Notes under the pieces: generated by a model
Seen by the model: only the letters and a program-made list of their open reading frames with translations
What the model was told of the DNA's origin: nothing
Databases searched by the model: none
Assembly: GCA_973895155.1 (NCBI GenBank)
Contig: OZ316894.1
Location: 13,020,001-13,084,000 of the forward strand
DNA length: 64,000 nucleotides
Direction: 5' to 3'
DNA from: Marsupella aquatica
Lineage: Eukaryota > Marchantiophyta
Made by a program: the position numbers and the translations under genes
Shown here: in pieces, positions 12,019-24,773 of the stretch
Position numbering within the stretch: the first letter of the stretch is position 1
Layout of the letters: each line of letters opens with the position of its first letter

Positions 12019-14040
12019 CTAGTCCCCTATCTGTAACGGAATTAAACTCCTCACTTCCCCAACAGTCAGAATCGGCTGTTTGACAAGGTTGTCCCTCTCC
12101 AGGTTTAGTGAAAACTTATTTAAATACACCCACAACAGATGTTTCCAAGACATGTATGGTTTCCCTCGTGTATGCCTCTTATAAAAGTCTTCACAAGAAC
12201 ACGAAGGGAAACAACAGATTTGCACCCAATATGTGTGCGGAACTTGTGAATCAGTCTCATGAGTGGCGATCAAGTATCTCCAACCCCATCCATTTCCGGT
12301 ACTTATCTTCTCATTTCTGATAACTCTCATGTACTCTTGTGTAACGGAAATGATGGGCTTGAGCAACTCTAGAGTATTGCTAAAACGCTGTCGTGCACCC
12401 TTACCATTTTGGGTTTTCAACCGACGGTCCACATTAGTTAGATTGATTCGTTCTGGGAATGAGTTAACATCAATTCGTAGGTTGACCCGGTGGGGGGAGG
12501 AGAACTCCCCAACTTCTTTTGCATCAACATAGGACAGTCCACTGATCTGGAATCCTAATCTCAGCAGAAAATCTATCTCGAGATGGGAGCTCAGGCAAGT
12601 CCCACGTTGAACCTTGAGTGACTTGGGTGGGGGGGGTAGTTGAGCTAGAGTTCTGCGTCCTCGGCTCTTGTGACACTTATTGTTAGGACAGAAGTACAAC
12701 AACTGGCGGTGTGGAGACGATAATCGCAACCCGCGACTCCAACAATTCCCCCTTGCGCGGACTTACATCTAGTCTCCTTGATGAGATTTCTACATTCATC
12801 TCTTCCAAAAATGCTTCGGTCAACCGACCCGTTGCAAACAGGTCCAACACCTCTCTCGCTCCGCCTGAGATGCCAGGTCCCATAAGGAACATCAACCTCT
12901 CGGATGGAAGGGATCCTTTGGGGGGCATCCTGATGGTCGTCCCCCACATCACGCGAAGGTTGAGTCCCCATCTGGTCGGTATCATTGACATTACGACTTG
13001 CATCATCACCATCGTCATCTGAAATATGGATAACTCTAGGAGAGCAACCTCCAGCAGGAGTCCCCGAAGTTGTGTTCCTTGCTATTTCTGGATCCCCAGA
13101 AGTCTCTAAAACATTGACGCAGCGGAATTCAGGGTAGAGATTACGCCTTTTTAGACCTGAAGGAGTGACACTTTGTCATGTCTATGGGAGTCATTCTCGT
13201 GGATTGTAGCTGAAGCTTTCCCTTTCCTCTTTGTCGATGTTGTTCGGATATCCCCATGTAATGGTACTGTTCTATAGAATTCATACTTAGCTGATGATTG
13301 AAGCAAAAGATTGGCTGCCTTTTCATAAGCATCCATTGATCCCATAGCATCGGCATTCCTATATGCTAACTCAAAAATGGTCAGCCCTTGGCCTCTGTGA
13401 ACACCTTCAGTGTAGGTAGTAAATGCAGCAATTTGCCCCGCATCACAATTCTGGTCCACCTCACATGCTTCAATCAATCCCACTAGTTTATTCATTTGGC
13501 AGGATCTCATGGATGCATGAACTGATTCCGCTCCAGTACAATTTGGCATCAAGGTTGACTCCATTGTAGTTTGCGTCTGCAAAAAAAGTCCCCCGTCATA
13601 AATGGACCTAATATGCTAGCGAGATTGCTAGAAAAAACGAGGACATCAGAGAGAAAGGAAATAGGTCACTTACTACGCGGATGAAGTTTCCCCACTGCCT
13701 CCATCTCACTACCCACCAAGAAATCCATCCTTGGAGAGACTTCAATTTCTGAGCATAGCAATTTCCTTCCTTCCACCAACGATGGATTTCATCGGCAACT
13801 CAGTATGCCTGGACATATGTTGGTGTTGTTCTCAGCCTTTCCCACATTTTATAGTGCTCCCGATGCCGATCTTCCCGAATACCCTCCAATGTGTGCCGAC
13901 GAAGAGATTGAGCAAAGTGAAAAGCATCACTATGCTCCTTCTCAGGGTGACGGACTCCTCCAAAAAAAAATTCCGAACGGCAATCCATCCAGCCTTGGCA
14001 TTATTGACAATAAATCCTCCAATGACCAGGTCATGCACAA
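12019..14040 (-). pseudogene. SWIM zinc-finger transposase-like gene, degraded
   Basis: Read leftward from about 14040, FIVNNAKAGW followed, after a frameshift near 13980, by HSDAFHFAQSLRRHTL and VQAYWVADEIHRWW resembles the distal catalytic region of MULE/KDZ-type DDE transposases (inference). An intron lies between a GTAAGTGACC donor near 13675 and a TTTTGCAG acceptor near 13580. Three more coding stretches follow in shifting frames. The C-terminal one (12729-12019) contains SCSCEDF...SWKHLLWV, a SWIM-type CxC...CxH finger in which the third cysteine is replaced by Trp. The upstream half is cut off by A2. Superfamily is uncertain. Confidence 0.5.
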
Positions 14041-14042
14041 AG

Positions 14043-16037
14043 ACCTGGTCAAGGCGAGTAAAATCGATATAAAACACTTGGGAAACAGAGGTGTATTAAG
14101 GAAGATACGGCCTGATTAGTGTGACGGGTTAACTTGTGGTCGGAATTAACGGGTTCGGCTTCAGTTTTGGGTTAACCAAGCTCGGCCACGGCTTAGCTTA
14201 GGTAAGCACGGTTTCAGCTTATCTCAGGTAAGCACGGCTTCAGCTTAGCTCAAGTAAGCACAGCTTCAGCTTAGGCTTAACCCGGGTTTGAATTAGATTT
14301 ATCCCGGGTTAGACTGAACTCGGGTTAGCCTAATTAAACTCGGGCTTGGGTTAGCATAAGTAAGTTCGGGTTCGGGCTCAGCTTAGCCTAGGTTAGCGGA
14401 TAGCGGGTAGCGGCCTAACCCGAGACCACGGGTTAGCTCTACTCGGGTTAGATAGGATAGCTAGGTTAGCCGAACTCGGGTTAGCTATGTAACTCGGGTT
14501 AGCGCAGTAGTGAGTACCCTCTCTCGGTTGCGGGGGCATAACTCTCTGTGTATTTGACCAAATCGGCTATAATTGACCTCGTTGGAAAGAGGAGCTCAAG
14601 CCGCTTCCAACGCTGCTATCCACGCAGCAAATGGTTCAATAGAGAAATCGGGAGAGGAGACGCAAGCTCACAAAAACCATGGAGGAGGGCCAAATCTGAA
14701 GTACATAGCCAATTCGAGATAGCAAGCAAGGCTGGACTTGGACGCTGCGTGTTGGGGAGAGCTTGGTTGTGCTATTATTCAGGGAGTAATCAGCCAAGCT
14801 TCACAGCTGCAACGGGTTGCTAGGTTTGCGAGCTGGATTGTGGCTCTTTCTAGTGGGCAGCACAACTGGGTTCTTTTCCCCCGATACAGAGCCTTGGTGA
14901 TAGGTGATGTATTGGTGATTGTAAACTGTGGGGAGGATGTCAATTTGATTTGTGGTGAGCACATTAGGGAGGCTGAGATACTGATTGAGGGGCAGCAGAA
15001 GGAGCATTTACAGTTCGGTCTGGCAAGGCTACGTGATCCATGGGGAGTCCCGGCCTTTGTCTGGTAGAGAGCACTAAGGGATTTATGGCCAGAGCTGAGC
15101 TTGCAAGGCAAGCATGAGGCCGGGCCTCATTGCAGTCTGGGGTAGGTCACCGTTAGGCCTGGTACCAGCTTTGAAGTCGAGTCAACTATGCATGCGTAAC
15201 TTGACGTTCTAAATTGGAGGTACGTGTGAGATCTGTATGTGCCCCCAAGAATGAAGTGCAGTGAAGGAGGTTGAGTTCAGGATTGAGTTTGCAAGGCAAG
15301 TAAGGGATTGGTTTGAGTCCAATCTGCCGTCGCAATCTGGAGTGAGCCGGGCTCAGGTTCAGGATTGAGCTTGCATGGCAAGCATGGGGCTTGCGGGGCA
15401 AGCACGTCACAATCTGGAGGAGACAGCCTTCGGCCCTAGTGTTCGGATCAAGTGTTCTCAGTGAACTATTGTGCACATCTTTGAATCTAATTAAGTTTTC
15501 CTCTCAGACCTCATTTCTCTCATGGATGTGTGTGTGTGTGAGGCAATCTGAGTGTATGATGGGACTAGCAGCGCCACTGAGAGGTGTACAGGGTGCATTG
15601 AAGCGGGTTGGGTGAGGACTGTCATAGCTTTGATTGCTGAGAGTGGAATGGCAGAGTGGTGGGGCAATGGCTTAGAAGTCCCTAAGCCGGGAATCAGTCA
15701 GGAGTCACTGGTTTATGGGTACATTCCGGCGATGGAATAGAAACATACCTATGACAGTAAGCATACGTATAGACCTATGCGCATCGTAGCGCTAGGCCCT
15801 GTGTGTACGGGCCCGATATGAAGACCCCTTCTCACCAGAACTATCATGAGCGCAGATCTGATCCCCAACCTTGGTTCCTTGGGATTGAGCTTGGGTGATG
15901 TGTGATAGAGTCTTGCTATGATAGTCTGGTGTTTACCGGCCTTCACAACATCCCTTCATGATCCTCAGGTACAAGGAGATGGTTTTGGCACCCATAGTGA
16001 CGTTTTTGGTGTTAAGACCCATGTCAATCGCGTGACA
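14043..16037 (+). mobile_element. A2: second LTR-like A unit, 5' truncated
   Basis: Matches A1 from about A1 position 4870 to its end, finishing GCGTGACA at 16037. About 220 bp of the A1 start is missing, and an internal stretch containing the G-run is deleted near 14720. It carries the tandem block (14160-14510) and the stem-loop at 15723-15738 (ATTCCG-GCGA-TGGAAT, one G-T pair). It interrupts the SWIM transposase-like gene. No ORF is supported. Confidence 0.7.
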
Positions 16038-16111
16038 CTCGTCCAAGGGTAGCCATCATTTTCCCTATCCATGTCCTGAAGACCATATCCTCGACAAAAT
16101 TGATCTTCGAC

Positions 16112-16455
16112 TGTGATTCAATTGGGAAATTATTTCATTCGATATGCTCTAATGGAGACGATATTGTTCCCATAAAGATAACCCCCAATGCTAGCGTCGG
16201 GTGCTATCTATTGAAGACCCATTATTCAAAGATAACTTGAACGGATATATGGGGCTCTTTTGCTAGCACCATGCACTAGTAAAGTATGAGTGGAAAAATG
16301 TGATTCAATTGGGAAATTATTTAATTTGATATGCTCTAATGGAGACAATATTGTTCCCATAAAGATAACCCCCAATGCTAGCGTCGAGCGATATCTATTG
16401 AAGACCCATTATTCAACGATAACTTGAACGGATATATTGGGCTCTTTCGCTGGCT
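16112..16455. repeat. Tandem duplication, period 187 bp
   Basis: A segment beginning TGTGATTCAATTGGG starts at 16112 and again at 16299. The second copy is slightly shorter and diverged (for example TTCATTCG versus TTTAATTTG). No coding potential is seen. It lies upstream of ParB-like gene 1. Confidence 0.8.
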
Positions 16456-17033
16456 AGATCCATTTGTATTCCTGGGTTTAGTAATGGTAACTTCAACGGA
16501 TACCTTGTTACAACTCCGCTGTCCTCTGGTCAATCTGGGGACTTAATCAACGGTCCAAATTTCTCCAGGTGTTTGTCAAGTGTGAGCTCTAAACAATTAT
16601 TGGTTTAACAGTCCTCCAGACCTTAGATACCCCTTTCGGTTGAGTACGCCACCGCAAATATTTCCAATGACTGTACTCGTCGTACATTGAGGATACTTTG
16701 GGCTTTCTAGAGTTGTTTGAGGGGTGGAAGATTTGCCTCAATTACGTTGGTATCGTTGCGGGCTGACATACGGGAACTCCACAGAAGTAAGTGTATCCAA
16801 CTCCCAAACAAATTCCTGACTAAACTCCCATACAATTCCAACTTGAATGGGAGTACATTGCAACACGGTGGGTGGGAGAGTATAACGAAATGGGATCTGG
16901 GTTGCCAAACCATTCTCAGTCTTCAGAGTCATCATATTCTAGTTGTGTTTTGAGTCAAAGGATAACTTGTTCCACCGTGCAATACCCCCTTAGTCAGGTC
17001 AAGCTTCCGTGTCCAAAACCGAGGCGATAAAAA

Positions 17034-19487
17034 ATGGAGCAGGTTGGTGAGTTTGCTGTCCAGAATGCCGAAGATATTGAGAAATTGGTGGTTGATGTGA
17101 TAGAAAAGCACGTCATGTTGTTTGGCGTTGATGCGAATGGATTACCGAAGGAGCCACCGTGGATTCCGTTATGCCGCCTCGTTCATATGGAGGTCGTTTG
17201 CACTCTTCAAAGGAATAGTCAATCAATCGAGAAGCTGAAGGACTCCTTCAGGACATCTGGGTACAATTCATCCATAGGCATGCGGTTTTTTGTCCAGCCA
17301 TCCAACGCTGAAGGTGCTCCACAGTTGTGTACAGATGAAATACGGAGCACCTGGGATTTGATTTGGGTAGTGGAGAACCAATTGTTTGAAGCCAAATGTG
17401 AAGCAGACCCCGCATTCCTGGTTCTCAAGGACAAAATATTCTTGGTTTTCAATGGGAATCATTGACTATTTTTGTGGACACAAGTTACTAATGAGAGTCC
17501 AGAGAATCCAAAGTATCATCCTTGAGTGCAATGCACAATATTCAAAGGGGACAAGGAATCTATCATCGAGATTGAAGCAGCGATGAACATTGTGAACCAG
17601 TGAGTTCTCCTTCACCAATGATTGAAACTCTCAAATTTGTTGGTTTCTGTCTGTGAATTCTCTGTTCTTTCAGGTTTTAGGGTCTAAGTTAAGGCCAGGC
17701 ACTATTTCTAATATGCTGAATTTTACAGGACGGGGCAAGCAGTTGTAGAGTCTTCTTGGATTCTGGATGCGGACAGAATCAGGAGGGTTTTGGCACATGA
17801 TCTTGAATATTATAAACCCATCATAGACAAAGCAAATTACACCAAATTTGAGAAAACGCAGAAAGGAACCCGAAAAGGTTTGTGGTTTACTAAGAAGATG
17901 CCAATGGAGGCCTTGGTCTATATCTTGTGTGAAAATAAGATCAAGTCCTACTCGCAGCAGTTCCTGGTGATGAAGACCCAGGCTAGCAATTCTGGTGCAT
18001 CGTGGTCTGTCAAAGAGATGAGTCTTTGTCACAATCAGATGATGAAGGAAGCAACTAAGGAGTGGTCCGTGAAAACTCCGAAGCTCACTTCCTTGTTGAG
18101 CCCAGAGTTTGAAGATTTCATGGACACTTGTGCCGAAATGTATAGTCTTACTGATCGACTGAAATGCAAGAAGGTCCCTGACACCATATTTTGCACGATG
18201 GATAGAGCTTGCTTGTTCGCTGCCAAATTGGCATTAGATCCAAAGCTGCGAAGTACGCTTCTCGTTGCTCATTGTACTCCCGAGTTAAGGAAATAATTTT
18301 TTCATCCTTTTGGAGTTTTTGATGACCCCGTTAAGTAGTGGTATCACACCTGGCATGTTTGGAATACAATTGAGGGGATAGCCACTGCTCTCTTAGACGC
18401 GTCTTTGAACAAAGTTATGGCTTTGTGTACAGAACAACATCTTACAACACAGGTCGGAGAGGTCATGACATTTGAGAAGTTGAGGGCTATGATTTTAGAG
18501 GATTTTAGAAAGTACGGTGATTTCATAAGGGCCAAGTTCTTCAACAACATTTGGGAATCCAAGTACGCTGATAAGGAGGATTTGAGTGATGTCAATCGCA
18601 AGAGAGCAAAAAGATATCTATATCGATATTACATGAAAATGGAGAGGAGTGACCCCACCTATTTCTTGGCCTATCCTGGTGCCTTCCAAAAGTGGGTCGT
18701 TGTAATTTTGAGGTCTGAAGCGTTTGGGGACTTTCTTGGGTACTCTGTACCCAACAGAAGGTAATTTCCCCCCAAGAAAGATGACAAACTGCAAGGTTTT
18801 GCATTGTCCACCATGGTATCTTGACATAGACAAGTGGAGTTCCCCATTTGATGATATAGAGAAAGATGCTTTCCAGAAGTTATCCAAGAATATAGATCCA
18901 AGAAACATTTGTCGGAGATGAAGCAAGGGATCAATTTAGAGATAGATCGATTGGCAATAGAGCTTCAAAGGATTTGCAAGATGCAAGTCGTCCAAGTTGC
19001 AAGAAGTCGGAAACCAAGAGCGAAAGCCAAGCAAGAAACAACCCCAAGTGGATCTCAGAAAGAGACCCGAAAGAGTGAGTCCCTACGTTTGTTTGTCTAT
19101 TTTTGCCTAGTTGTCCATGGTTAATGTTGGCTAGCGCCCGATGCTATTATTAACCACAATTGTGTCTTTAGTAGGGTCTCAAAAATCAGACGCGGGGTTG
19201 GTTCTGGTAATGCTGGGACTGCAACACCAGAGCCCTCTCATGAAATTAGTGCCGGAAAGGATGAGGAGCCGCCTGAGGATGTGAGTGCTCCACCCGTGGA
19301 TGCAATGAGCATAAGGAAGAAGAAGAAACGTCGTGTTTCTACGTCCAGGGGGTCTCAACGGGAAATGTTTGCAGCGATTGGTTTACAATGGAATGTGGGA
19401 GACTTCAAGGGGAATAAATCAAGACATACATTTGTGGAGTCCACCTTGGCAGAGTTCTACGAGAGTGTGTTCAAGCGGGAAGAGAAG
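17034..19487 (+). pseudogene. ParB-like gene 1, 5' part, interrupted by X2
   Basis: Starts ATGGAGCAGGTTG. Residues 1-143 resemble a ParB/sulfiredoxin-like N-terminal domain: SIEKLKDSFRTSG, a GMRFFVQP strand, then the signature FLVFNGNH. The same frame continues through TGA stops at 17463 and 17523 to a donor CA|GTGAG at 17599 and an acceptor at 17728. Exon 2 runs through several in-frame stops (near 18294, 18334, 18764 and after) to about 19074, and a second intron ends near 19175. The frame then continues KDEEPPEDVS to 19487, where X2 inserted. Decayed but alignable in one frame. Its position beside a transposase-like gene parallels gene 2 at 40150. Confidence 0.6.
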
Positions 19488-20503
19488 TGTGATGCCTAGC
19501 CAGGAATCACTAGGCTAGTTAAAATGGTAAAACCGGGAGTGTACCCTGAAAACACATTAGTATAGTAACAAAAAACAAGGAAAATATGAACAATTAAGGG
19601 TGACTATGGAACCCGAGCCGAGGCCGGAAGTAAGGACGCCATGGCAGGGAACACAATTAGGGTTAGGACGCGCTAAGTGCCAGCAGCTATGGGTAACCAA
19701 CGGGAAGATCGACCAGGAAGGGGGGGTAAGGCAAGGCAACCTAGGAATGACAACTCATATTTGCACCTTGAGCAAGTAAAGTGCAAGCAGAAGCCAATGA
19801 CTGTCAGCTGCGGAGGAGAACACGAGAGGGACATAAGCATCTACCGAGCAAAGCCAGAGAAGGGAATGAGCAACATCAATCAAGCAGCACATATTTGGGG
19901 ATGCTTGTTTGAACGGGCAAGTGAGTACGTCGGGACTTACAAAGAGGAAGAATCAGAAAGAGCAGCCCGCGAGCGACAAGAACTTGCTTGGCTGTGGGAA
20001 CTGCAGAAGACGGCCTTCTTAGGAGGAGAACTCATCAAGGCTGAATTCCTATGGACACCTACTGGCGATGAGCTTGATGACCTTCTAATTTGAGACAACA
20101 GAATTGTCGTCATCTAGGAAGCCATCAACCACTGCAATGACATACACTGGGAGCTGAAGGGTAGCACGGAGGTGTGGACGAAGGCAACCGTACTTGGAGA
20201 AACATCCACAATAGCCGCAATGAAGAGGAAAGGGTCCAACAACAAAGAGGCCACCCCTGCAAAGAGATCAAGATCGGCGGCACCAAGGAAGCCAACCGAG
20301 CAAGGGAGCAGGAGGCAGGGAAAGCCAAAGAAGAGGAGGTCGACCCCATTAATGTTGTTCCAACAAGGGATGACACGCTGGCTGGGCGACGACCCTCCCC
20401 GAGGAGGTGCAATTACACTTTGCACGAGAGCGGGATGCATGCTTTACGGCTATGCAGACTTGGAAGTACCACGGCTTCATGGTCGGATCCGGCTTGGAAG
20501 CCT

Positions 20504-22720
20504 TGTAATAGAGGGGTTAAGCCCTTAAGGATAGTAAAGTTATCTTATGTGAAAAAAATAGTTTTCAATGACCATGTTGAGGACCTTGAATGACTATTTA
20601 AGCATCTATGAGTATATTAAGCTTGAATCATGCCAAGGTGCATATAAAGATGTTATGGTCCCTCATCCGACTCAATAGTGAAAGAGGAATAAAACCATAA
20701 ATGGATTGGTATTGGGAAAATCTGATAAGAAGGAGAGACCTACTTCAACCCCTCAAGCAAAGGTTTAACTTTGGAATTGAGGTTCAACTTTTCACAAATT
20801 TGAGTTAGACGGCTAATTCTAAGGTGAATTAATCAGTGCATTTCAGCAACAAGTAGCTCAATCTTTTATCAAGGTTGTGTTACCCCACCTTCCAGTAGTT
20901 CATGGAAAAAATTACACCAACTAAGTGATGGAAATTGAGGAGTTATTCCATCCGGAATTTGAACCGGTTTCCATCCGGTTTTTGAGCCAGTTTTTTATCC
21001 GGTTTGGACATACCATCCGGTAGAAAAATTACCATAACTCTCAAACCATTTATCCAAATCAAGATCTGTAAAGTGTGTTGGAAAGCTCTTTCCGATGCGG
21101 TTAAGATATATATAAAGAAGTCTGAAAATGGACTCGAAATGACCCACTTAATATTATGAGACTCCAACCGGTGCAACCAAGAGATATCCGAGATTTCCGG
21201 ACAAATAATGGAATGAAGATTTTGAAGCGTTGCTTCCACACCATTTGACCTTCAAGATGTCTGACTTTGGACCAATAGAAAGCATGATCCATGGCTAAAG
21301 ACCTTAACCAATCAAAATGTTGGATAAGTATGAAAGGATACTATGAAAAGATATACCCATTCATTGGAAGATGGAGAGACTCGATAGTCAAATTCTTATT
21401 ACTCTGGCACTCCTACATTTTACTTACACCAATGGACATTATCTCAAGACCTCATTTTTGGAAACCTTTCACTTTGAAACCAAAAAATGTACTACTTGCT
21501 TCCTATTTTACTACTACCTTTGGAGGTGTCACTTTAATGCCAAACCCTCTCAACTCCATTGATCCAGTAGTAGACTCCACATCGGTGAAGCCTGACACTT
21601 CAACTCCTGAAGAGTAAAAAGTTATTCCATCCGGAAGTTGAACCGGCTTCCCATCCGGTTTCCCACCCGGTTTTTGATCCGGTTTCGTGTTTGAAGCCCT
21701 ATAAAACTTAGTATACGAAGAATTAGACTTTGAATTTTTGCTAAGCACTTTATCTCATAGTCTAGTTTCAGACTTTAGCATTACTTTTTACTTTTACACT
21801 TAGGTTAAGAATTGAAGAGGCATACCTCTTCAACTTTTGTTTAGAGGAGACTTGTCCCTAAGTATAAGAGGGAAAGTTTCCACCATTTTACTCAGACTTG
21901 CATTTCACTTGTGAAAGTCTCCTTCTTTGAAGAGAAGTAATAGATTCATAATTTTGGTGATCTATGCTTTGTGTTTGGACATTAGTGTGTGACCATTCTT
22001 GCTAGAAAATCTATGGAAAGTGACTAGCAATGTCATAGTCAACCTTTAGGCTGACTGGAAATGCATGCCTGAGACCATGCAAAGGTCTAAAGATTCATGT
22101 TGACTATGGAATACTTATGGCTTATTAAGTATTAGTGGAAGAAGCACCATACGAGAACTCACAAATTGCGTAGTCCTAAAAGAGCAATTGCTCTGAAGGA
22201 TTGAATAGAAGAATAAGTTAGTTCGGAGTAATCAGTACCACCTTTGCCTTGACATAGGTCAGAAAGTTAATACGGGCTATCTTATATGCATCTTTTACAA
22301 ATTCTTAGATGGTTGGCTTTAAAGATGAGCTTTAGGCATCAGCCTAATTTAGTCAGACTCTCTGTTGACTCTTAATCGTGCCTAACTTAGTCATAGATTG
22401 CTAAGTGGCGAGAGGAGATGAGACATTTAAGGCTCGCCTAATCCTCTCTTTACGCCTCCGGCTTTTGGTTGTTTTGTTATAGTTTTAGAATTAATTATTG
22501 CACTATTGATGATGCAAACATCACAATACCTGAGGATGTATTAAAAATTCCCTCCACCTGACCTAAGCATGTCGGTAAAGGCTTAAAATCTGAGATAGGT
22601 TAGCTTAACTATCTCAAAGTATATTAATACAATCGTTTAGGTCTCACAAGCTCTTAACGGGAACGAATTCTGGTTGTTTAAGAGGAAAGTAGTTCATATT
22701 TCCTTAAACCCTACTCTACA
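20504..22720 (+). mobile_element. B1: 2.2 kb LTR-like insertion in X2
   Basis: Starts TGTAATAGAGG and ends CTCTACA. Flanks are AGCCT and CGCCT, a 5-bp duplication with one change. Removing it rejoins X2 coding sequence. A second copy (B2) interrupts X3 at another site, which fixes both ends independently. Visually well over 85% identical to B2. It contains no supported ORF. Probably a solo LTR of a large retroelement. Confidence 0.75.
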
Positions 22721-24429
22721 CGCCTTCGTGAAATTACAATGGCTGAAGCCGGAGGTGCCAGATTCTAACTTATTAAAATTTGTGGGATCATGGGAGCCCG
22801 AGACAAATTCCACAAGGGTGTATGAGAAGGAGTTCTATCTCACTCCCTAGGTGATTCCCAAAGTGTTTGGCTTGCCGATGGGCAATAAGACCAAAGTAGA
22901 TACCAGGAAGACCTTGCTAGACAAGGAGTTCCGATCGTTCCCAGGGCCATCAACAAAGAATGGCTTCTTCCGGAACACCTGCACCAACCCGCACATTGGG
23001 GAGATAATCAATTTCTTGCGGGTAACCATGCACTGCAACCTGCCGAGGCCAGAGATCGGCAAGGCACAAGTCTACCTGGCGGAGAGGCCAGACTCAAGCT
23101 GAGACTACAATGGGTACCTCCTCACCCAACTAAAGAAGATCTTGAAGGAGGAACAGCAAGTGATCGGCAAGGGAAGCGTGTCCCAACTTGGCTATCACAT
23201 GCCGTTGTTGTGCGGGTATGCCCGGAGTCTGAAAATCTTTGCCCCAGTACTTCCCCTACAGGCAAGACCACTGGAGGAGGTTTTGGACCAGAGGCCGGCA
23301 GCAGAGAAACCCAACCAGCCCGATAGTCCTACGATCGAGCAAGTGTTTAGGCAGAGGACGGAAGACTTGCCGATGCAGCAACCAGGCATGCAGAATCTTC
23401 TGAAATTGCTAGAGAAGGAAAAAAGGGCTGCAACAGCACCAACATCGGTACAGGACACTGCTCAAGAGGCAGGCCTAAGCCGACTCACAAGGGAAAACCC
23501 CTTTATCGGAGCCAAGGAAAGAAGGAGGCCGGAACACAAGCCGGGGGTTCCAATGTATGTGGGAGCCGCAAGTCCAGAAGCCGAGGGAGAGCAGCCCAAA
23601 TCTCCGGGTTGCGATAGGAAGAAGGAGAGGTCAGCCCGGAAGCCGGAGGAGGAACCAAGACCCATGAGCTGTGTTTGGCAGGAGGCCGCGTTTGCAACAA
23701 GATCAGGAGAAGAACGGGGGGAGTTGGTAGTCCAAGCCGGGGAGGAGGTGGTGGAGGACTACGGTATGGGTCAGACCATCATGTCCCAAGAGTAAAGGAC
23801 CTGTGGCCATTTTATCCCCACGCTTCCTAGAGTAGTTCGAGGGGACCCCACCCAGCAGAGCAGCCCCGAGTCTCCCCCACTAGATGTCACTCCCCTAAGA
23901 TTTGACGGGATAAAACAAACGGCACAGGAGTTTCAGGAGCAACTCAGGGAAGAAGAGGAGGCAGCCCTGGCCAAGGAGAAGGATTTACCAGGGGGAGAAT
24001 GGCCAAAGGACATCCGATGGCTTGCAGAAAGACAAAGCAGCCCACCAATCATGATAGGAGAGATCCGAAAGGCGGCTTGGGAACAAAGGCCGCGGTGGGT
24101 GATGCCGATGACTACTACTCACTCCACCTATGCGCAAGAAAGAGCCATGGAGTACAAGGAGATGTGTGGGGAACTTGCGCTTAGCATCTTTGGGGAGGAG
24201 TTGGAGTAAGGACCCTTTTTCCAGAGGGAGATGTTGGAAAAAAGCCGATTGGAAGAAGCGATGGCTTTGGAGAGGAGGAAGAAGGACGAGGTCATCCGAC
24301 GACTTAGGGAGAAGGAAGCCAAGGCAAAAGACCTGAAGGCGGCCAAGAAAGCCCAAGATGAGCTGCGGATTAAGCGGCATGAACTAAACATCATGCAGGG
24401 GCAACTGGATACCGCTCAGTCTGATAATT

Positions 24430-24613
24430 GTTAGAATATATTTAACCCTTAGTCTATATGATACAAAGAGGTATGCAATACCTAGATATAAAGAGACACA
24501 AGACTAGGAGAGGGTAGTTACAACTACCCCAATGTACAACATATAATAAGTCACATTGCTTAAGAGAAATTCAATCATCTTTTGTTGGTGTATATATATT
24601 TCATAATTTAACA
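24430..24613 (+). repeat. Copia-1 5' LTR
   Basis: 184 bp, TG...CA. Almost identical to the 3' LTR, with a 1-2 base length difference near the GACTTAAGAG stretch. Confidence 0.95.
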
Positions 24614-24773
24614 CGTTATCAGCACATGATTTTGCTCCTCCAACAACTCTCGAGCTACTCATAGGCCTCTTGTGAATTTTTTTCCTATTTCTTGTGAACA
24701 AAGCATCGAACGAAATTCCCCAAGACACATTTTCTTTTCTTTCGCCAAGTACACCACAAAATTTTCATCGACT

